A stretch of 64,000 bases of DNA from Plantibacter elymi (nom. nud.) (GCF_900177795.1 NZ_FXWJ01000003.1:558001-622000); one strand, 5' to 3'. Counted from the stretch's first letter, positions 50,615 to 60,206 are shown. A program made the numbers and translations. The notes: a model not told the origin generated them from the letters alone.

Positions 50615-52171
50615 ATGACAACGATGTTCTCTCCACGTGCACGACGAGCGGTGGCCCTCGGAGCCTCCCTCGCCGTCGCTGCAGTCACCCTCGTCGCTTG
50701 CACCGGGGCGCCCTCGGCGTCGTCGGCCAAGGAACTCACGGTCGCCATGCAGACCAACCCGTCCTCGCTCGACCCCGCCCTCCTCGACGCCGGCCTGACC
50801 TACTACGCCGACCTCGCGTACAGCCCGCTCATCATCCGTGGTTCCGACGGAACCCTCCGAGGAGGGCTCGCCACCGATTGGGGATACGTCGGCGAGGGCA
50901 ACACCACCTTCCAACTCACGCTCCGACAGGGCGTCGAGTTCTCGGACGGTGGCAAGCTCACCTCCCAAGGGGTCGTGGACCACCTCAACTACGTGCAGTC
51001 CGCCGGCGCGACGCCCTCGACCTGGCTCAGTGGCGCGACCTTCGCGGCGATCGACGACCAGACCGTCCAGGTGTCCCTGGCGAGCCCCGTCCCCGGCGTG
51101 GAGTTCTTCTTCACGCAATTCGGCACGGGCCTCGCGGACGTGATCAGCCCCGACGGCCTCGCCGACCCGTCTGCACTGGGGACCAGCACCCACGGTGCGG
51201 GCCCTTACATGCTCGACGAGGACGCCACGGTCACCGGTGACCACTACGTGTTCACCCCGAACCCCAACTACTGGGACCCCAAGAACGTGCACTGGGACAA
51301 GGTCACGATCAAGGTCATCGCGAATCAGAGCTCGATCCTGAACTCTATGAAGTCCGGGCAGGTCGACATTGCGCCCTTCGACTACACGACGGCCGCCGAT
51401 GCCAAGGCCGCGAGCCTGAACGTGCATTCCGTGCCCAACGTATTCACGGGCCTCAACCTGCTCGACCGCGCGGGAAGTATCGTGCCCGCCCTCGGCGACG
51501 TCCGAGTACGTCAGGCGATCAATTTCGCGATCGACCGCAAGGCTGTTGGCGAGGCGCTGTACGGCGAGTTCGCGGATCCGACGACGCAGACTACGCAGGA
51601 CGTCGGTTTCCAGGAGGAGCTCGACGACTACTACTCCTACGACCCTGACAAGGCTCGCGAGCTGCTCGCCGAGGCCGGGTACCCCGACGGCTTCGAGTTC
51701 AGTGTGGCCTCCACGCCGTTCTTCAACGGCGACACCATGGTGCAGGCCATCGCGGGTCAACTCGCGAAGGTGGGCATCACGGTGAACATGGAGAGCATCG
51801 CCGACACCAACGAGTGGGCGACGCGGATGTCGTCAGGTGAGTTCCCCGCAGCCTCGATCGGGTACGGCAGCCTCCCCCTGTCGGTCGAGGGTCCCGGTCT
51901 CTTCTTGCCGACCGCCTTCTTCAACGGCCTCCACAGCGAGGACGCCCAGCTCACCGAGCTCTACAACCAGCTGCTGGTCGCTGCCCCCGACGACGTCCAG
52001 CGGGTCAGCGAAGCGCTGGAGAAGCGTCTGGTGGAACTCGCCTGGTTCGCCCCCGTCGGTTGGGCTCCCCTGGGGTACTACTGGTCCGACAAGGTCGACT
52101 CGGCTGCGATGAACGCGACGACCGGGCTGTCGCCCAGCGCTGCGATCATCGACATCAAGCCCGCCGACTGA
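50615..52171 (+). CDS. ABC transporter family-5 substrate-binding lipoprotein
   Basis: 518 aa. Signal peptide MTTMFSPRARRAVALGASLA ending in lipobox LVAC. Mature part: AMQTNPSSLDPALLDAGLTY, LRQGVEFSDGGKLTSQGVVD, PNPNYWDPKNVHWDKVTI, and VRVRQAINFAIDRKAVGEAL, all typical of DppA/OppA-type proteins. It captures a peptide or related solute on the outer face of the membrane for the four-gene transporter that follows. The first gene of the importer-esterase operon; a GTG at 50606 is a less likely start. The 289 bases up to the PucR start hold only the divergent promoters. Confidence 0.9.
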   Translation: MTTMFSPRARRAVALGASLAVAAVTLVACTGAPSASSAKELTVAMQTNPSSLDPALLDAGLTYYADLAYSPLIIRGSDGTLRGGLATDWGYVGEGNTTFQLTLRQGVEFSDGGKLTSQGVVDHLNYVQSAGATPSTWLSGATFAAIDDQTVQVSLASPVPGVEFFFTQFGTGLADVISPDGLADPSALGTSTHGAGPYMLDEDATVTGDHYVFTPNPNYWDPKNVHWDKVTIKVIANQSSILNSMKSGQVDIAPFDYTTAADAKAASLNVHSVPNVFTGLNLLDRAGSIVPALGDVRVRQAINFAIDRKAVGEALYGEFADPTTQTTQDVGFQEELDDYYSYDPDKARELLAEAGYPDGFEFSVASTPFFNGDTMVQAIAGQLAKVGITVNMESIADTNEWATRMSSGEFPAASIGYGSLPLSVEGPGLFLPTAFFNGLHSEDAQLTELYNQLLVAAPDDVQRVSEALEKRLVELAWFAPVGWAPLGYYWSDKVDSAAMNATTGLSPSAAIIDIKPAD

Positions 52172-52228
52172 CTCTCGACACCAAGGAATCGCCATGAGCA
52201 CCAGCCACCTCGTTGAACGGGATCCGTC

Positions 52229-53170
52229 ATGATTCGTCTGTTGGCGAGGTGGCTGGGTACCTCGGCCTTACTCCTGTTCGTGGTCTCGGCGTTGACCTTC
52301 GTGCTCACCGCTCTCGCGCCAGGAGACGCCGCTCGCGTCATCCTCGGCAAGAACGGCACCGACGAGCAATATCAAGCACTGCGAGCGCAACTCGGTCTGG
52401 ACGATCCGCTTCCGCTCCGGTATTGGCACTGGCTCAGCGGTGCCCTCCACGGAGACCTCGGCGTGTCGATCTACAGCCAGCAGAGCGTGACAGACATGAT
52501 CAGCGGTCGCCTGGCTCCGACGCTCGCCCTGGTGGTCGGCGGCCTGCTCTTCTCCGCCGTGTTGGGCATCGCTCTGGGGATCGCCAGTGCTCGCAGCCGC
52601 GGGGCGCTCTCCAGGGCGACGGATGTGCTCTCGCTCCTGGGTGTGTCCATTCCGACGTTCTGGCTGGGGTTCATCCTCGTGATCGCGTTTGCGGTCGCCC
52701 TGCCGGTGTTCCCTGCTACCGGCTACGTCGACTTCGCCAGTTCGCCATCCGAATGGGCGAGGAGTCTGGTCCTCCCGGTCGTGACGCTCGGCGTGGGAGG
52801 AGTGGCATTGATCGCGAAGCAGACGAGAGACGCAATGAGTAAGCAGCTCAGCCTCGAGTACGTGAATGCGATGCGAGCCCAGGGCCTGTCGGAACGCTCG
52901 ATCGTCTACCGTCACGTCTTGAAGAACGCGGCGGTTCCCATCGCGACCGTCCTCGGCTTGTTGTTCACGGGGCTGTTCAGCGGCACCGTAATCGTCGAGA
53001 ACGTATTCGCCCTTCCCGGGTTGGGTGGCTTGGTCGTTCAGGCCACGGTGTCGCACGACATTCCCGTCGTCGAAGGCGTGGCACTGGTCTTCGCCCTCGT
53101 CGTCGTCCTCACCAACCTCGTCGTCGACCTCAGCTACGGGTTGCTCAACCCACGAACGAGGATGTCATGA
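52229..53170 (+). CDS. Dipeptide-type ABC transporter permease (DppB-like)
   Basis: 313 aa. Helices from LGTSALLLFVVSALTFVLTA onward, the DppB conserved TPGDAARVILG-like stretch (here APGDAARVILGKNGT), and EAA loop VNAMRAQGLSERSIVYRHVLKN with the family NAAVPIATVLGLLF. A GGGA site precedes the ATG. It pairs with the permease half of the following fused gene; the two overlap by 4 bases (ATGA). Confidence 0.9.
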   Translation: MIRLLARWLGTSALLLFVVSALTFVLTALAPGDAARVILGKNGTDEQYQALRAQLGLDDPLPLRYWHWLSGALHGDLGVSIYSQQSVTDMISGRLAPTLALVVGGLLFSAVLGIALGIASARSRGALSRATDVLSLLGVSIPTFWLGFILVIAFAVALPVFPATGYVDFASSPSEWARSLVLPVVTLGVGGVALIAKQTRDAMSKQLSLEYVNAMRAQGLSERSIVYRHVLKNAAVPIATVLGLLFTGLFSGTVIVENVFALPGLGGLVVQATVSHDIPVVEGVALVFALVVVLTNLVVDLSYGLLNPRTRMS

Positions 53171-55029
53171 ACCCTGTACGCACCTTTCTCCGCAAGCCGG
53201 TCGCCGTCGTGGCGTTCGTGTTCCTCACGGTGACCGTCCTCGCCTGCGTCTTCGCCTCCAAGCTCGCACCCTTCGACCCCATCGCCCAGGACCTCGGGTC
53301 GGCGAACTCTCTCCCGACCGCCGAACATCCGCTCGGCGCCGACACCCTTGGCCGGGACCTGTTGAGCCGCCTCCTCTACGGCGGACAGGTGACGCTCTCG
53401 GGTGCGCTCATCGCCGTGCTCGTGTTCACTGTCCTCGGACTCACCCTCGGCATGATCGCGGGCTACGTACGCGGACTGATCGACGTGGTGCTGACCAAAG
53501 TGGTCGAGGTGCTGTTCGCCGTGCCCGTCATCATCATCCTGCTCGTGGTCCTCTCGGTGTTCAGCCAGAACCTCGTGGTCGCCATGGTCACCTTGGGTGT
53601 CCTCGGCTTCGGTGGGCTCTTCAGGGTCGTCCGAGCCACGACGATCGCGGCCGCAGGCGAACTGTACGTCAAGGCGGCGCGCGCGTCCGGCCTGCGACAC
53701 GGGGCCATCCTCTGGCGCCATATCCTCCCCAATCTCTGGGGTCCCGTCATCGTCCAGGTGTCGCTGTTCGCCGCCTCGGCTGTCCTCGTCGAAAGCGGTC
53801 TGGCATTTCTCGGCTTCTCGGTGAAAGCACCCGACCCGAGCTGGGGCTCGATGATCAGCGAGGCCTCACAAGCCCTGAGTCGGTACCCCTGGTTGCTGGT
53901 GCCGCCGGGTGCGACCATCGCACTCGTCGTCCTGTGTCTCGGCCTCATCGGCGACGGGGTCCGCGACGCGATCGCTCGAGAGGGCAGGTCGCGGGGACGG
54001 TCCGTCGGTGCCATCACCATTCCTGACCGGGATGTCCCTGCAGCGAGCCGATCGGCACTCTTGAGCGTGCGGAACCTGTCCGTCGGGTTCGGGCGAGGGA
54101 ACGATACGACGGTCGTCGTGCGAAACGTGAACTTCGACGTCAAGCGTGGAGAGGCGCTCGGGATCGTCGGCGAATCCGGCAGCGGGAAGACGGTCACCGC
54201 CCGGGCGTTGATCGGACTGCTCGGGGACGGCGGACGCCCGCTCGGAGGGTCCATCACGTTCGACGGCAGCGAGCTCGGCACACTCGGCAAGTCCGCGCTG
54301 GCGCGGCTCCGGGGATCGGGCATCGGGCTCATCCCGCAGGAGCCGATGAACACGCTCGACCCGGTCTTCACGATCGGCTCGCAGCTCCGAGAAGTCATCC
54401 GTCGGCATGACAAGACCCCAGGACGGGCGACACACGAGCGGGCTGTCGAACTGCTTGAGCTGGTGGGTCTCCCCGACCCGGAGACCGTGCTCCGGAAGTA
54501 CCCCCACGAGTTGTCCGGCGGAATGGCACAGCGCATCGGCATCGCCCTCGCACTCGCGGGGCGTCCGAAGCTGCTCATCGCCGATGAGCCGACCACGGCG
54601 CTCGATGTGACGGTCCAGCAGCAGATCCTCGACCTGCTGGTGGAACTCCGAGCTCGATTCGGGATGGCGCTCGTGCTCGTGACCCATGACTGGGGAGTCC
54701 TGGCCGACGTGTGCGATCGAGCCGTCGTCATGTACGCCGGCGAGGTCGTCGAAGAGGCGACCGTTGTCGACCTCTATGAGAGGCCGCTCCACCCGTACAC
54801 CCGGGCACTGATCGCGGCCAACCCGCACGGCGCCGAGCCGGGGGTGCCGCTGCCGAGCATCCCCGGTCAGGTTCCGGCACCTGTGGCCTGGCCGGCAGGC
54901 TGCCACTTCGCGAGCCGGTGCCCGCTCGCCCTCGATGCCTGCCGCGAGGCTCCGATCGCCATGGCCCATCCTGAACACGACCGTAGGAGCCGGTGCATCC
55001 GCATCGACGCACTGGAGGAGGCATCATGA
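53167..55029 (+). CDS. Fused ABC permease (DppC-like) and ATP-binding subunit (DppD-like)
   Basis: 620 aa. Residues 1 to about 285 are a DppC-type permease (PLGADTLGRDLLSRLLYGG, EAA loop YVKAARASGLRHGAILWRHI). After a short linker, residues about 298-620 are a DppD ATPase: Walker A GESGSGKT (about 337-344), signature ELSGGMAQRIGIALAL, Walker B KLLIADEPTTALDVT and the C-terminal oligopeptide-binding-associated Cys region (ASRCPLALDAC). The fusion places the pore subunit and one nucleotide-binding subunit in one chain, an arrangement seen in some actinobacterial Dpp/Opp systems. Overlaps the next gene by 4 bases. Confidence 0.9.
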   Translation: MNPVRTFLRKPVAVVAFVFLTVTVLACVFASKLAPFDPIAQDLGSANSLPTAEHPLGADTLGRDLLSRLLYGGQVTLSGALIAVLVFTVLGLTLGMIAGYVRGLIDVVLTKVVEVLFAVPVIIILLVVLSVFSQNLVVAMVTLGVLGFGGLFRVVRATTIAAAGELYVKAARASGLRHGAILWRHILPNLWGPVIVQVSLFAASAVLVESGLAFLGFSVKAPDPSWGSMISEASQALSRYPWLLVPPGATIALVVLCLGLIGDGVRDAIAREGRSRGRSVGAITIPDRDVPAASRSALLSVRNLSVGFGRGNDTTVVVRNVNFDVKRGEALGIVGESGSGKTVTARALIGLLGDGGRPLGGSITFDGSELGTLGKSALARLRGSGIGLIPQEPMNTLDPVFTIGSQLREVIRRHDKTPGRATHERAVELLELVGLPDPETVLRKYPHELSGGMAQRIGIALALAGRPKLLIADEPTTALDVTVQQQILDLLVELRARFGMALVLVTHDWGVLADVCDRAVVMYAGEVVEEATVVDLYERPLHPYTRALIAANPHGAEPGVPLPSIPGQVPAPVAWPAGCHFASRCPLALDACREAPIAMAHPEHDRRSRCIRIDALEEAS

Positions 55030-55841
55030 GCGAACTGCTCGAAGTCAGCGATCTCACCGTCGCGTATTCGCGCGGGTTCCGTCGCTCGCCCCTGCTCGCC
55101 AACGATCGGGTCTCGGTCTCGATCCCCCGCGGGAAGACCCTCGGCATCGTCGGAGAGAGCGGATCCGGCAAGTCAACGCTCGGCGATGCGATCCTGGGCT
55201 TCGCCCCGGTGTCGAGCGGCAGCATCCGGTTCGACGGCGAAGAACTCGTAGGGGTGTCCAGCGCACGTCGGCGCGAGCTCACCAAGCACATTCAGGTGAT
55301 CTTCCAGAACCCGTACGGTTCTCTGAACCCTGCCAAGCCGGTGGGAGCGACCCTCCTCGAACCACTCATCGCCCACCGCATCGCGGAAGGTGCGGCGGCG
55401 ACGGCTCGCGTGGCCGAGTGGCTGGACATCGTCGGCCTGTCCCCCGAAGCCGCGAAACGCTATCCCGGCGACTTCTCAGGAGGGCAACGCCAGCGCATCG
55501 CGATCGCCCGCGCACTGTTGATCGAACCGGACCTCGTGATCTGCGATGAGGCGGTCAGTGCGCTCGACCTGTCGATCCAGGCACAGATCCTCAATCTGCT
55601 CCTCGATCTCCAGCACCGCCTCGGCGTGAGCTACGTCTTCATCACCCACGACATGGCCGTGGTGGAGCACATGGCGGATCGCACAGCGGTGATGCACCGG
55701 GGCGTGATCGTCGAAGAGGGCCCGTCGCGCGACATCATCCACACACCGACGCACGAATACACACAGGCACTGTTGGCGGCCGCGCCCTCGCCCGATCCAC
55801 GGATCCAGCAAGCGCGACGACGTGAGAGGACCGCACCGTGA
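55026..55841 (+). CDS. Dipeptide-type ABC transporter ATP-binding protein (DppF-like)
   Basis: 271 aa, second nucleotide-binding subunit. Walker A GESGSGKS (43-50), Q-loop VIFQNPYGSLNP, signature DFSGGQRQRIAIARAL, Walker B DLVICDEAVSALDLS and H-loop FITHDMAVVEHM. NPYGSLNP is the DppF hallmark. It pairs with the ATPase half of the fused subunit. It overlaps the first esterase gene by 4 bases (GTGA), which ties the esterase to the importer. Confidence 0.92.
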   Translation: MSELLEVSDLTVAYSRGFRRSPLLANDRVSVSIPRGKTLGIVGESGSGKSTLGDAILGFAPVSSGSIRFDGEELVGVSSARRRELTKHIQVIFQNPYGSLNPAKPVGATLLEPLIAHRIAEGAAATARVAEWLDIVGLSPEAAKRYPGDFSGGQRQRIAIARALLIEPDLVICDEAVSALDLSIQAQILNLLLDLQHRLGVSYVFITHDMAVVEHMADRTAVMHRGVIVEEGPSRDIIHTPTHEYTQALLAAAPSPDPRIQQARRRERTAP

Positions 55842-56797
55842 GTCGCATCGTCATCGAAGCCGGCATCCGCGAGTGGCTCGTCCGCCTCGAAGAGCTGTCG
55901 TCCGAGATCGATCTCGGCGTCGATCCCCCAGATGCCCGAGGGCGTACGGCACGCCAGCGACTGAGCGACGCGGTGTTCGCCGAGTTCGGACAGCACCGCG
56001 ACTGGGGCGTCACCGTCGAGGACCACGTCGTCGCGGTGCGCGGGGGCGAGATCCGAGTGCGGCACTACCGGCCGCAGGGCGCCGTCGGCGTCCTGCCCGG
56101 GTACCTCCTCCTGCACGGAGGAGCGTTCTGGGAGGGTTCGATCGACGAATCGATCAACCAGGCATTGGCATCCCAGCGCGCTGCCGAAGGGAACGTCTCG
56201 CTCTTCGATGTCGACTACCGACTCGCGCCGGAGCATCCCCATCCCACGCCGCTCGAAGACGCGTATGCGGCTCTGTACTGGGTGCACGAGCACCACGACC
56301 GACTCGGCGTGGACCCCGATCGTCTCATCATCGGCGGCGTGTCGGCGGGAGGCAACATCGCGGCCGCGCTTGCACACCTCGCGCACGACCGCGGAGGCCC
56401 ATCGCTGGCCGGACAGATCCTGGAGGTCCCGCTCGTCGACTTCCGGCGGACCGATCGATTGTCGGCGGAGGGGGACGAGGTCATCGGCGAGGTCGACCTC
56501 CTCGCCGTCCTGGACGCCTACGCACCGGGTCGGTCGGCGGACGATCCGTCCCTGTCACCCGCGGCAGGCTCGTTGCAGGGCCTACCCCCGACGCACATCA
56601 TGACCGCCGAGTACGACGTCATCGCCGCCGCCGCGGAGGACTACGTGGTCGCCCTGCGCGAGGCCGGTGTCGAGGTGTCGTCCACACGACACCTCGGAAT
56701 GCTGCACGGCGCGCCCGGGATCACCGGGCGGGTGCGTCAGGCCCGCCTCTGGCAAGCCGAGGTGTCAGCGGTCCTGCGCGAATTCGGCGGCCGCTGA
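55838..56797 (+). CDS. HSL-family alpha/beta hydrolase (acetyl-esterase-like) 1
   Basis: 319 aa. Family IV (hormone-sensitive-lipase-like) features: oxyanion motif LLHGGAFWEGS near residue 93, VDYRLAPEHPHPTPLEDAYA, nucleophile motif GGVSAGGNIAAAL near 167, catalytic Asp in MTAEYDVIAAA and His in LGMLHGAPG. It hydrolyses a short-chain ester or an activated acyl compound in the cytosol, here most likely the cargo brought in by the ABC importer to which it is coupled. The GTG start overlaps the ATPase stop by 4 bases. Confidence 0.9.
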   Translation: MSRIVIEAGIREWLVRLEELSSEIDLGVDPPDARGRTARQRLSDAVFAEFGQHRDWGVTVEDHVVAVRGGEIRVRHYRPQGAVGVLPGYLLLHGGAFWEGSIDESINQALASQRAAEGNVSLFDVDYRLAPEHPHPTPLEDAYAALYWVHEHHDRLGVDPDRLIIGGVSAGGNIAAALAHLAHDRGGPSLAGQILEVPLVDFRRTDRLSAEGDEVIGEVDLLAVLDAYAPGRSADDPSLSPAAGSLQGLPPTHIMTAEYDVIAAAAEDYVVALREAGVEVSSTRHLGMLHGAPGITGRVRQARLWQAEVSAVLREFGGR

Positions 56798-56896
56798 GTG
56801 CGGCCGCGTGAGCCTTCGCTGCCGGAGCGGCGCGGCCCGCGCGGCGCACCTGATCACTCCTGTCGCACTGCTGCACTCCAACGAGCCGAGGACCCC

Positions 56897-57862
56897 ATGC
56901 CCATCGATCCGATCGCCCTGAACACCCTGTCGACCATGGCGCAACCGCCGTCGAACCCGACCCTCACTCCCGCGCAACGCCGCGACATCATCGCCGACAA
57001 CCTGCAGGAGTTCATGACCACACTCCCGCGCGACAACCGGTGGGACGGCGTGGAGGTCACCGAGCTGACGATCCCGGGACCGCACCGACCGATACCGATC
57101 CGGCTCTTCCGGCCCGTCGGTGAACGCCCCCAGCTCCCGTCGGTGCTCTACTTCTTCGGCGGCGCGTTCTGGATGCGCTCGTACGAGACGGAGGACATGC
57201 TGTCCATCTGTCGTCAACTCGCCGTCGAAGGCGACTCGGTGATCGTCGAGATCGACTACGCACTCGCCCCAGAGTATCCCTATCCCGCCGCCCTACACGA
57301 GGGGATGTCGGTTCTGCGCTGGATGGCGGAGAGCGGTTCCGAGTACGGCATCGACGCCACGCGACTCGCCGTGGGAGGCCTGTCCGCAGGTGGTGCGATC
57401 GCGGCGGGGGTAGCCCTCATGGATCGCGACGGCGGGGCGCCACTTGTCCGGCTCCAGATCCTCGAGGTTCCCGGCATCGATCTGGCGCTTTCCGTCGTCG
57501 CCGACCCGCCAGCGGACTTCTCGACGTCGGACCTCGATTCGTTCCTCGAGTTCCAGCACTTCTATCTCCCTGAAGGAGTCCCGTCTGATGATCCCTACGT
57601 GTCGCCCGCAGACACCCCGTCGGTCGTGGGCCTGCCTCCAGCCCTTATCCTGACCGCCGAAATCGACGTCGTGAGGCCTGCCGCAGAGGCGTACGCCGAC
57701 AGGCTCCGCCTCGCGGGTGTGATCTGCGTGTCGGTCGTGTTCGGCGGCCAGGTGCATTTCGCGCCCCAGCTCGCATCCGTGTCTCCGTCATCGCGAGCGT
57801 GGCGGGCGATGGTCACCGAGGCCGTGCGCGGTCTGCATCGGGATCCGGGTAACCCGCTCTAG
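56897..57862 (+). CDS. HSL-family alpha/beta hydrolase 2, altered oxyanion motif
   Basis: 321 aa, homologous to the preceding esterase. Here the oxyanion motif reads YFFGGAFWM near residue 85, with Phe where the HGG family has His. The rest is intact: IDYALAPEYPYPAALHEGMS, nucleophile motif GGLSAGGAIAAGV near 160, Asp in LTAEIDVVRPA and His in GGQVHFAPQL. The Gly-Gly that supplies the oxyanion-hole amides is kept, so activity is possible. The ATG at 56897 has a GAGG site; a frame extending to 56798 adds no homology. Probably the last gene of the operon. Confidence 0.87.
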   Translation: MPIDPIALNTLSTMAQPPSNPTLTPAQRRDIIADNLQEFMTTLPRDNRWDGVEVTELTIPGPHRPIPIRLFRPVGERPQLPSVLYFFGGAFWMRSYETEDMLSICRQLAVEGDSVIVEIDYALAPEYPYPAALHEGMSVLRWMAESGSEYGIDATRLAVGGLSAGGAIAAGVALMDRDGGAPLVRLQILEVPGIDLALSVVADPPADFSTSDLDSFLEFQHFYLPEGVPSDDPYVSPADTPSVVGLPPALILTAEIDVVRPAAEAYADRLRLAGVICVSVVFGGQVHFAPQLASVSPSSRAWRAMVTEAVRGLHRDPGNPL

Positions 57863-57932
57863 CCCCGTCAGCCCTTCGCCCTGGATCGGGAGAGCGCCTA
57901 CGCGATTCGTCGGAGACCTCCATCGACTGTCT

Positions 57933-60206
57933 TCATCCTCCCGCAACAGCCTCAACACGCTTCGTCCTCGTCCGCGCAGTCGGCTGATAGTTGCGGAGTC
58001 GCAGGCTGTTGGAGACGACGAGGATTGACGACAGACTCATCGCCGCGGCGGCGATGAGCGGGTTGAGGAACCCGATCGCCGCGATGGGGATCGCCGCGAG
58101 GTTGTAGCCGAACGCCCAGATGAGGTTGCCCGTGATCGCGTTGAGGGTCCGACGCGACAGCTGGACGGCATCGACGATGACGCCGAGGTCGTCTCGAACG
58201 AGGATGATGTCGGCCGACTTCATCGCGATGTCGGTGCCGTCGACCATCGCGAGTCCGAGGTTAGCCGTCGCGAGTGCCGCCGCATCGTTGATGCCGTCCC
58301 CAACCATCGCAACCGTGCGGCCGGCATGCTGTAGTCGACGGATGATGTCGGCTTTCTCGGTCGGGAGGACTCCAGCTATGACCTCGTCCACCCCGATCAA
58401 CGCGCCGACGCGATTCGCAGGCCCAGGGCCGTCGCCGCTGAGCAGGATCGTGTGCAGCCCGAGGGCACGAAGCCGTTCGACGGTCGGCGCCGCGGACTCC
58501 TTGATCGTGTCGAGGAGGGAGAACCGCGCGACACACGCGCCGTCGACGGCGAGGTACACGGTCGTGTCACCGGGCTCGGAATGCTCGCTGGAAGCGAATC
58601 CACGCAATGCTGACGGCTCCGCGAGATGGGCGGCGACGAGACGCTTGTTCCCGATGACGACGTCCCGCCCGTCGACCAGCGCCCGTGCGCCGAGCCCAGG
58701 CAGCGTCTCGTAGAGCTCGACGGGGTGCGCTTCCGCTCCCCGCTCGATCGCGTGCTCGGCGATCGCACGAGCGATGGCATGCTCCGACGACGCCTCGACG
58801 GAGCATGCCAGCCGGAGGGCGTCGAGCTCGTGGTGACCGTCGGCGAACGCCGTGGCGGTGACCCGCATCGTCCCGGAGGTCACCGTGCCCGTCTTGTCGA
58901 GCACGACCGTGTCGATCCGCCCGCTGGCTTCGAGCGCATCCTGGCCCTTGATGAGGATGCCGAGTTGGGCGGCACGACCGACGCCGACCATGAGGGCCGT
59001 CGGTGTGGCGAGGCCCAGCGCGCACGGGCAGGCGATGATGAGCACGGCGACAGCGGTACCGAAGGCGTCGCGGGGGGCCGCTCCGGCGAGGAGCCACGCC
59101 AGGCCGACGACGACCGAGAGCGCAATCACGCTCGGCACGAAGATCGTGATCACTCGGTCGACGAGCGTCTGCACGCGAGCTTTGCGTCCTTGGGCCTGCT
59201 CGGCGAGCGTCGCCATCTGCGCGAGCTGGGTGTTTGCACCGACCGATTCGGCCTCGATGACGAGCCGACCGGCGGTACTGATCGTACCGCCGACGACGGC
59301 CGAACCGGGACCGACTTCGACGGGCACCGGCTCACCGGTCATCATGCTGGCATCGAGGATCGAGCGGCCGGAGACGACCGTCCCGTCCGCCGCGATCGTC
59401 TCGCCCGCGAGTACGACGAAGTGGTCGCGCTTGCGGAGCTCGATCGTCGGGATGATCTGCTCCTCGTCGCCCCGGAGCACACGCACCTCGGTGGCCGCGA
59501 GGTCGCCGATGGCGTTCAGGACGTCGCCGGCCCGACGGCGCGACCGCGTCTCGAAGTAGCGGCCGGCGAGTTGGAAGGTCGTCATCCCCGCGGCGACGTC
59601 CAGGTAGATCGAGTCCGCGCCGGCCGGGGTCATCCCAAAGCCGAGCCAGTAGCCGGGTTCGTCCGAGACCCCGAGCAGCAGTGTGGCGACGGCCCACCCG
59701 AAGGAGGCGACGATCCCGAGCGAGACCAGCGTATCCATGCTGACGGTGCCATGGCGGAGGTTGCGGATCGTCGCGCGGTGGAAGGGCAGCGCACACCAGA
59801 ACACGACCGGCACCGCGAGCATGATGCAGACGAGCTCCCAGAGGGGGAAGCGGATGGCGGGGACGAGCGCGAGGATGATGGTCAGGTCGCAGAGCGGGAT
59901 CGTCAGAATCGCCGACACCGTCAACCGTCGCCGAAGGGAGGTGATCCGTTCTGCGGTGGCCCGCCGCGTCCATTCATCGTCGTTCTCGGTTCGGAGTACT
60001 GCGCTATAGCCGGCCTTTGTGACCGCTCCGATGGCGACGTCGGCGTCGCGGACGGTAACACCGCTGACGACGGCACGCTCGGTCGCGTAGTTTACCGATG
60101 CACTGACGCCTTCGAGCTTATTGAGACTGCGCTCGACACGTCCCGCGCAAGCGGCGCAGGTCATTCCGGCGATGTTCAGCTCGAGGTACTCCTCGGTCAC
60201 GGTCAT
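57933..60206 (-). CDS. copA: Copper-type P1B ATPase (CopA-like)
   Basis: 757 aa. N-terminal heavy-metal domain with MTCAAC (Cys17, Cys20), eight membrane helices, ion site ACPCALGLATP, phosphorylation motif DKTGT near 438 and GDGINDAAAL. It pumps Cu(I) out across the cytoplasmic membrane. Three soft deviations from the P1B consensus: the HP motif reads SEHAIARAI, TGDN reads SGDGPGPANRVG, and GDGINDAPAL has Ala for Pro. Some actinobacterial relatives share these, so activity is probably kept. The ATG at 60204-60206 overlaps the upstream stop by 4 bases; a frame open to 60374 adds Arg/Gly-rich non-homologous sequence. Confidence 0.88.
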   Translation of the reverse strand: MTVTEEYLELNIAGMTCAACAGRVERSLNKLEGVSASVNYATERAVVSGVTVRDADVAIGAVTKAGYSAVLRTENDDEWTRRATAERITSLRRRLTVSAILTIPLCDLTIILALVPAIRFPLWELVCIMLAVPVVFWCALPFHRATIRNLRHGTVSMDTLVSLGIVASFGWAVATLLLGVSDEPGYWLGFGMTPAGADSIYLDVAAGMTTFQLAGRYFETRSRRRAGDVLNAIGDLAATEVRVLRGDEEQIIPTIELRKRDHFVVLAGETIAADGTVVSGRSILDASMMTGEPVPVEVGPGSAVVGGTISTAGRLVIEAESVGANTQLAQMATLAEQAQGRKARVQTLVDRVITIFVPSVIALSVVVGLAWLLAGAAPRDAFGTAVAVLIIACPCALGLATPTALMVGVGRAAQLGILIKGQDALEASGRIDTVVLDKTGTVTSGTMRVTATAFADGHHELDALRLACSVEASSEHAIARAIAEHAIERGAEAHPVELYETLPGLGARALVDGRDVVIGNKRLVAAHLAEPSALRGFASSEHSEPGDTTVYLAVDGACVARFSLLDTIKESAAPTVERLRALGLHTILLSGDGPGPANRVGALIGVDEVIAGVLPTEKADIIRRLQHAGRTVAMVGDGINDAAALATANLGLAMVDGTDIAMKSADIILVRDDLGVIVDAVQLSRRTLNAITGNLIWAFGYNLAAIPIAAIGFLNPLIAAAAMSLSSILVVSNSLRLRNYQPTARTRTKRVEAVAGG

